Assembly (NCBI GenBank): GCA_903828955.1
Contig: CAIKOA010000025.1
Coordinates: forward strand, 1-55,653
From: an uncultured Microcaldota archaeon
GTDB taxonomy: Archaea; Micrarchaeota; Micrarchaeia; Anstonellales; Bilamarchaeaceae
Length of the DNA stretch: 55,653 nucleotides
Reading direction: 5' to 3'
Part shown: positions 50,588 to 55,653 of the stretch, one piece after another
How positions within the stretch are numbered: the first letter of the stretch is position 1
Layout of the letters: each line of letters opens with the position of its first letter
Made by a program: the position numbers and the translations under genes
The notes under the pieces: generated by a model
Seen by the model: the letters and a program-made list of their open reading frames with translations, nothing else
What the model was told of the DNA's origin: nothing
Databases searched by the model: none

Positions 50588-50641
50588 TTATGTGAGATGG
50601 CTGTCTAAACCTGAAGAGGCGTCCGGAGTGTCTGGTGGGCA

Positions 50642-53600
50642 ATGAAAGGGCAGTCAAAGCTGTGGTCAATACTAATCCCCATATTTTTCCTTCTTACCCT
50701 AGCAGGAAGCTTCAGCGATGAAGTAAGGCACTCCCTTGCCGCAGCCGAAGAAGTGGGGGGCAGCTGGACGATAGTAAATATTGAAAACGCATTCGGCAAC
50801 CAGAGCGGAACTCCGGAGAACTCTTCAGGCAGCCAGATTGTTCCCATTGACCAGATTGCAAATGCCTCAGGAAACCTGCTCCAGCTTGTTTCAGATTCCG
50901 GCGGCGGGGGCGGCCAGAACAATTCCCAGGGAGAATTCAATGCAACCGATTCCGGTGAAGGCTGGAACGTCGTTCCAATAGAGGATGTGGTTTCCGGAAA
51001 TGAAACTCCTTCCAGAGAAGCCCCAAATATAAATGTAAGCGATAATGGAAAAGGAAACAACAAAGGCGCATGCGAAAGGCTCGGCCTTGAGAATGCATAC
51101 TGCTCTGAAAAAGAAGAGACGCTCCTGATTCAGAATATCGCAAACAAAGAGCTCTCCCTCGGCACCGTTTACATAAATTATACGGAAACCGTGAAAACCA
51201 AGGACAAGATAGAACTGAAAAAAATCAATACAAAACTGCTTTTCCAGAACGTCACCGAAGTCACGATGAAGGATTCCTCCTTCAGGGGCGACGGGGGCAC
51301 AATCTACTTCAGGGAGCTCAAAATCCACTCCGTAAAAGAGCAGAGGGACATCTCGCCTGCGTTAACTATCCAGCAGAACCTCATCGGAGTGGACACCTCG
51401 ACTTATCCGGATCTCGACCAGCCCGCGCACATAGAATTCTACAACATCCACGGAATCAGGAACGCATATCCGCTCCGGAACGGCGAGCCCTGCGGCGCCT
51501 ATTGCTCCAATTTCACCTATGACCCAGGTACGGGAATCGCTTCAATGGAAGTTTCCGGCTTTTCCAACTACTCGGTTGAAGGAGTAAACGTGACGAGCGT
51601 CCTTCACCTCGCTTCCGACTACACTTTCATCTCTGATATTACCGAATACGTAAAAGACCATGACGACAACTGGTCCGAGCAGATTCCGGTGGGGGATTTC
51701 GTCCGCGCAACATTCGAGCAGAACCTTTCCAACGGCAGGGTAATCGATGTTTATGCGCGCAAGGGAGGCGCTTCAAATGTTTATTTCAACGTCTACAAAA
51801 ACGGAACGACATCCCCGCTCCTTGGGACTTCCGAAGCCCTTGATTCAACCGGAGGCTGGCAGTACATAACATTGGAAAACCTCACAGGGGAAGCCGATAC
51901 ATTTGATTTCAAGATAATGGGGGATTCCGGAGGATATGCGGAATTCGACTACATCCACGATGCAGGCGTAGGGAGCTGCCAGGCAATCACCTCGGCAGGA
52001 GATTATTGGCTTACCAGCGACCTCTCAGGGGCGCCCACCAGCGCAGCCCCAACCATTGCAAAAGCCTGCATAGTTATTGGCGGTGAAAACATCCTCCTTG
52101 ACTGCAACGGGCACAAGATAAGCAACAACGGAACCTCCAACTCATATGGAATATTCCTCAACGCAAGCGCGAAAAACGCGACCCTCAGGAACTGCTCCTC
52201 AATTCTCAACTATACTTATGGAGTTGGAACATACGGCACCTCTTCCGATCCGGCTGAAGAAATCGTAATCTCCAATGTGACCGTAATCAACAACTCGAAA
52301 TACGGATTCTACATGAACTATGCAAAAAACGTTACAATCAGCGGCAGCACCGCAATGGGGAACTATTCGCAGAACGAAAGTGACAACATAGCGGGCTTCT
52401 ACCTTCTCAGCAGCTACAACAACACCATCGAGAACAGCAGCGCCTACGGAAACACGGTTGATTTCTACCTTAAAATCAGCGAGAACAACACCCTCTTCAA
52501 CAACGATGCATATGACGCGTACGACTCAGGGATATACCTTACCTCTGCTAATGGAAACAATCTCACCGGAAACCGCGTCTACAACAACACCGCCCACGAC
52601 AACACCCGCGGCATCTACCTCTACTCCAGCTCCAACAAAAACAACCTCTTCAACAACACCGCCTATAGCAACTCACAAGGCTTACGCCTCGACTCCAGCT
52701 CCAGCAACAACCTCTCCAACAACACCCTCTACAACAACTTCTACGGCTTCTACCTCTACTCCAGCACCAAAAACACCTTCACCAACAACACCGCCTACAA
52801 CAACTCCTACGGCTTCTTTCTCTACTACGACTCCAATTACAACTCCATCTTCAACAACACCGCCTACAACAACACCCACGGCTTCCACTTCGTCTCCAGC
52901 TCAAATTACAACAACCTCTCCAACAATACCGCCTACGACAACTCCTTCGGCTTCTCAATCCGCGACAGCTCCAGCAACAACCTCTCCAACAACACCGCCT
53001 ACGGCAACACCCTCGGCTTCTACATCTACCAATACGCCTACGGCAACAACCTCTTCAATAACACCGCCTATGGCAACACCGAAGGCTTCCACATCGACTT
53101 AGGCTCCTACAACAATGCCCTCTTCAACGACAGCGCCTACGGCAACACCCTCGGCTTCTCCATAGAGTCCTCCAGCTATAACAACAACCTCTACAACAAC
53201 AGCGCCCACGACAACAACATCGGATTCTCCATAGAGTCCTCCAGCTCCAACAACGCCCTCTTTAACAACACCGCCTACAGCAACTCCTACTACGGCTTCC
53301 ACCTCTACGACTACTCCAGCCGCAACAACCTCTCCGACAACAGCGCCTACAACAACAGCGGCGGCTTCCGCCTCGAATCCTCAGATTACAACACCTTCTC
53401 CAACAACACCGCCTACAACAACAGCGAGGGCTTCCACATAGAATCCTCTGATTACAACAACCTCTTCAATAACACCGCCTTCAACAACCTGGAATATGGA
53501 TTCAATATCGACATGTCCAACGCCACAAACCTCGCCGACTGCCGCGCCTACAACAACACATATGGCGAACTCCGCGCCATGACAGACTCAATCACGCGCA

Positions 53601-55653
53601 CTTTCTACGCATCCAACCTCACCATAGACAACCCCTATGGCAACATGCAGAATTACACAGTGCTCAACATAACCGACAATATGCAAAATGAGGATTACCT
53701 TATAGGGTGGGTCGCCCACGCATCCGGGCTGCCCGCAGAACGCTTCTCATTCGCCCAGAAATTCATCAACATAAGCCCGCTCTCCGGAACCCCGTCAATA
53801 GACGAGATAACATGGAGCTGGGACGAGAGCGAGCTTGGCCCAGAATATAACGAATCCAAGTTCGAGCTCTGGAAATACAACGGCACCTGGAAAAGGCTCA
53901 ACAGCACCCCGGACACCGGTGCGCACACGCTTTCCCTCTATGACCTTGCTCCGGCAAGCGACTACGGGATACTCCAGAACAATGAAACCAACTGCCCGGT
54001 CATCTCCTCCCCCGGCTTATATGCCCAGTCCAGTAACTACGCGGGCGCGCCGAATGAGGTCTCCATATCCGGCGGGGACGTCAGCAAGGCATGCGTGGTA
54101 ATCGCCTCTTCCAATGTGGACTTCAGCTGCGGCGGCTTCAGCATCACCAACAACGGCACTTCGAACGCGGCAGGGATCCTAATAAGTAATTCCTCAGACG
54201 GGCAGATATACACCAACATTACGGTGCATGATTGCCCTGGCGTTGGCGGGTACAAGAGGGGCGTCTATCTTCACTACTCTGAAAACGAGACGCTCAGGAA
54301 CATCACTTCGAGCGGAGCAACCACCGGCTTCTACATATATTACTCCAAGTACAACAACCTGACCGGCAACACCGCTTACAACACCTCACGCGGCATCTTC
54401 CTCTACTCCAGCAGCGGCAACCGCCTCACCAACAACAGCGCCTACAACAACTCCGATACCGGCTTCTACATATATTCCAGCGCAAGCTGCACCCTCGCCA
54501 ACAACACGGCATACGGAAACTCCAACTACGGGATTTTCCTTTCCTCTGCCAACAGCTGCAATCTTAGCCGCAACACCGCCTACAACAACTCGAGATACGG
54601 CCTCTACATCTACCTCTCCAACTCCGCCAACGCAACCAACACCCACCTCTACAACAACGGCTATGACCTGTATGTGGAGCCGGGCTCATCAGCCAGAAAC
54701 GTATACCTTTACAACCTCACAATAGACAACCCGGAAGGGGATATGGCGAACTATACCTCGCTCAACATAACCGATTCGGCAAATGCAAACGCCAATTATT
54801 CAATAAACTGGACCTCCAGCCCGGCAACGCTTCCCTCCGGCCGCATATCGTTCGCAGATAAGTTCGTAAACATAAGCGGCCAGGGCGGAACCACCTCAAT
54901 AGATTCCATAACATGGGCCTGGGCAGGCGAGAACCTGGCCGGCTACAATGAGTCCAGGTTCGAGCTCTGGAAATACAATGCTACAGACGGATGGGGCATG
55001 GCTGCCCTGAACGATTCCCCGGACCTTTCCGCGCACACCCTCAGCTTCTACGATCTGGACCCGGAGAGCGATTATGGAATCCTGGAGAACACTACCGGAG
55101 GGGAAAACTGCCCGCTGATAAACACATCTGGACCGTATAAGATGAAAGCAGACTATTCCGGAGCTCCCAACGAAATCTACCCCGACGCGGGGGATGCGAA
55201 CTATGCCTGCGTGGTAATCTCCGCTTCCGATGTCCTCTTCGACTGCAACGGCTTCAACATAACCAACAACGGAACAGATGCCGCGGTGGGGATCTACATA
55301 AACGGGTCCGCCGGTTCCCCGTTAACAAACGTTACCATACGCAACTGCCCTTCAATCGACGGATACACTGGTGCGGGGGTCTACCTTAACCGGGCGGAGA
55401 ACAGCCAGGTGGCCAATGCCTCAGCGGTAAATGGCCACTACGGCTTCGAGATTGCCTTTTCGAATTATAATCTTTTGTCAAACATAACCGCATACAGCAG
55501 CACCGAAGGAGGGATAGTGCTGGGTTACAGCAACCACAACAACATAACGGAAGCAGTCTCTAATGAAAATGACGGAAACGGCGTAGGGATTTTCTACAGT
55601 TCGTCCAATAACGCCCTTGAGAACAACACCGCCTACTCTAACGGCCAGGATGG
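50642..55653 (+). CDS. Giant secreted NosD-type beta-helix surface protein (3' truncated)
   Basis: One frame is open from ATG 50642 to the window end, at least 1670 residues. A signal peptide (KLWSILIPIFFLLTLAGSFS) starts it. An N-terminal region (to about residue 440) ends in a lectin-like domain (YIEFYNIHGIRN-type strands). Three large modules follow (from 51977, 53993 and 55109). Each opens with a Cys-containing cap (DCxGxxI), continues with NosD/parallel beta-helix repeats of about 22-24 residues (NNTAYNNSxGFYLYSSSxNN) and, in the first two, closes with an ELWKY domain. Many N-x-S/T sites suggest heavy glycosylation. A role in the cell surface or adhesion is inferred. NosD here means the fold, not copper handling. 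Confidence 0.88.
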   Translation, partial: MKGQSKLWSILIPIFFLLTLAGSFSDEVRHSLAAAEEVGGSWTIVNIENAFGNQSGTPENSSGSQIVPIDQIANASGNLLQLVSDSGGGGGQNNSQGEFNATDSGEGWNVVPIEDVVSGNETPSREAPNINVSDNGKGNNKGACERLGLENAYCSEKEETLLIQNIANKELSLGTVYINYTETVKTKDKIELKKINTKLLFQNVTEVTMKDSSFRGDGGTIYFRELKIHSVKEQRDISPALTIQQNLIGVDTSTYPDLDQPAHIEFYNIHGIRNAYPLRNGEPCGAYCSNFTYDPGTGIASMEVSGFSNYSVEGVNVTSVLHLASDYTFISDITEYVKDHDDNWSEQIPVGDFVRATFEQNLSNGRVIDVYARKGGASNVYFNVYKNGTTSPLLGTSEALDSTGGWQYITLENLTGEADTFDFKIMGDSGGYAEFDYIHDAGVGSCQAITSAGDYWLTSDLSGAPTSAAPTIAKACIVIGGENILLDCNGHKISNNGTSNSYGIFLNASAKNATLRNCSSILNYTYGVGTYGTSSDPAEEIVISNVTVINNSKYGFYMNYAKNVTISGSTAMGNYSQNESDNIAGFYLLSSYNNTIENSSAYGNTVDFYLKISENNTLFNNDAYDAYDSGIYLTSANGNNLTGNRVYNNTAHDNTRGIYLYSSSNKNNLFNNTAYSNSQGLRLDSSSSNNLSNNTLYNNFYGFYLYSSTKNTFTNNTAYNNSYGFFLYYDSNYNSIFNNTAYNNTHGFHFVSSSNYNNLSNNTAYDNSFGFSIRDSSSNNLSNNTAYGNTLGFYIYQYAYGNNLFNNTAYGNTEGFHIDLGSYNNALFNDSAYGNTLGFSIESSSYNNNLYNNSAHDNNIGFSIESSSSNNALFNNTAYSNSYYGFHLYDYSSRNNLSDNSAYNNSGGFRLESSDYNTFSNNTAYNNSEGFHIESSDYNNLFNNTAFNNLEYGFNIDMSNATNLADCRAYNNTYGELRAMTDSITRTFYASNLTIDNPYGNMQNYTVLNITDNMQNEDYLIGWVAHASGLPAERFSFAQKFINISPLSGTPSIDEITWSWDESELGPEYNESKFELWKYNGTWKRLNSTPDTGAHTLSLYDLAPASDYGILQNNETNCPVISSPGLYAQSSNYAGAPNEVSISGGDVSKACVVIASSNVDFSCGGFSITNNGTSNAAGILISNSSDGQIYTNITVHDCPGVGGYKRGVYLHYSENETLRNITSSGATTGFYIYYSKYNNLTGNTAYNTSRGIFLYSSSGNRLTNNSAYNNSDTGFYIYSSASCTLANNTAYGNSNYGIFLSSANSCNLSRNTAYNNSRYGLYIYLSNSANATNTHLYNNGYDLYVEPGSSARNVYLYNLTIDNPEGDMANYTSLNITDSANANANYSINWTSSPATLPSGRISFADKFVNISGQGGTTSIDSITWAWAGENLAGYNESRFELWKYNATDGWGMAALNDSPDLSAHTLSFYDLDPESDYGILENTTGGENCPLINTSGPYKMKADYSGAPNEIYPDAGDANYACVVISASDVLFDCNGFNITNNGTDAAVGIYINGSAGSPLTNVTIRNCPSIDGYTGAGVYLNRAENSQVANASAVNGHYGFEIAFSNYNLLSNITAYSSTEGGIVLGYSNHNNITEAVSNENDGNGVGIFYSSSNNALENNTAYSNGQD
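52570..53500 (+). repeat. Tandem beta-helix coding repeats, about 66-72 bp
   Basis: About 13-14 units recur with the core AACAACACCGCCTACAACAA followed by a GGCTTC-type segment and AACAACCTCTCC. They encode the rungs of the beta helix. Unit length varies by a few codons. The plus strand is extremely C/A-rich here, which leaves long frames open on other strands. Shorter runs of the same unit occur at about 54350-54620 and 55400-55650. Confidence 0.85.

Noticed and set aside
52458-53302. Thr/Ser/Pro-rich and Val/Gly-rich long frames overlapping the surface protein
   Set aside because: They are shadows created by the AAC/ACC-rich tandem coding repeats; the frame from 50642 is the one with signal peptide, domains and uninterrupted length.
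50642-55653. Copper-processing NosD
   Set aside because: The repeats match the NosD fold only; there is no nitrous oxide reductase context, and the protein is far longer with surface-type domains.

Overview
The window reads as a stretch of an archaeal chromosome, most likely from a DPANN-type lineage. A Diapherotrites/Iainarchaeota-like or Micrarchaeota-like host is my inference and was not tested by a search. Archaeal markers are FtsZ-SecE-Spt5 in tandem, SRP 7S RNA, two-domain Cdc48, an RPA-like protein, Bud32, aRF1, RNase P component 4 (Rpp21), diphthine synthase, DUF424, DUF63, a GTP-dependent dephospho-CoA kinase and a beta-CASP RNase. Many starts have a GGTG-type Shine-Dalgarno. Others look leaderless, with a TATA element about 26 nt before the ATG. 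tRNA-Arg(GCG) and an intron-containing tRNA-Leu(CAA) are present. No rRNA, CRISPR array, transposase or phage gene was seen.

Layout. 1-0.98 kb: an unknown gene, a 45-bp tandem repeat and tRNA-Arg. 1-2.7 kb: ftsZ-secE-spt5. 2.8-7.7 kb: MscS channel, glyA, a HEAT-like protein, folD and a flavin-reductase-like protein. 7.8-10.8 kb: a membrane/secreted metallopeptidase, SRP RNA and a secreted protein built of about 11 cysteine-rich modules. 10.9-15.6 kb, minus strand: a tight operon RPA > Cdc48 > membrane protein > site-2-protease homologue > Bud32. 15.6-19.9 kb: a lipoprotein, a hairpin array next to a duplicated NFACT start, an NFACT-N-only gene, two tandem ACT-domain proteins, DUF424 and an unknown protein. 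19.95-21.0 kb: about 1 kb of noncoding DNA packed with inverted repeats around tRNA-Leu. 21.0-24.5 kb: PRC-barrel protein, a small membrane protein, dephospho-CoA kinase facing an MFS transporter, an unknown gene, and rpiA broken by a frameshift in a G8 tract.

24.5-35.9 kb is the least familiar part. It is a plus-strand series of large proteins of no family I recognise: 606 aa, 204 aa, a 157-aa membrane protein, a 1467-aa protein, a 519-aa protein whose C-terminal half resembles an outer-membrane beta barrel ending in Phe, and an 800-aa secreted protein. Several share a small alpha/beta module. 35.9-50.5 kb returns to housekeeping: beta-CASP RNase, two transglutaminase-like genes (one with TPRs), a lipoprotein, dphB-DUF63, Rpp21, a prenyl synthase, two secreted/membrane proteins, aRF1 with a beta-carbonic anhydrase, a second carbonic anhydrase that looks like a fused dimer with one dead half, and glmS preceded by two strong hairpins. 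From 50.6 kb to the window edge runs one open frame for a huge secreted NosD-type beta-helix surface protein, truncated by the window.

The most unusual signals are the hairpin arrays (about 16.56, 20.0-20.9 and 48.6 kb), the beta-barrel-like archaeal protein with its giant neighbour, the duplicated NFACT promoter and start, the pseudo-dimeric carbonic anhydrase and the cysteine-rich modular protein.
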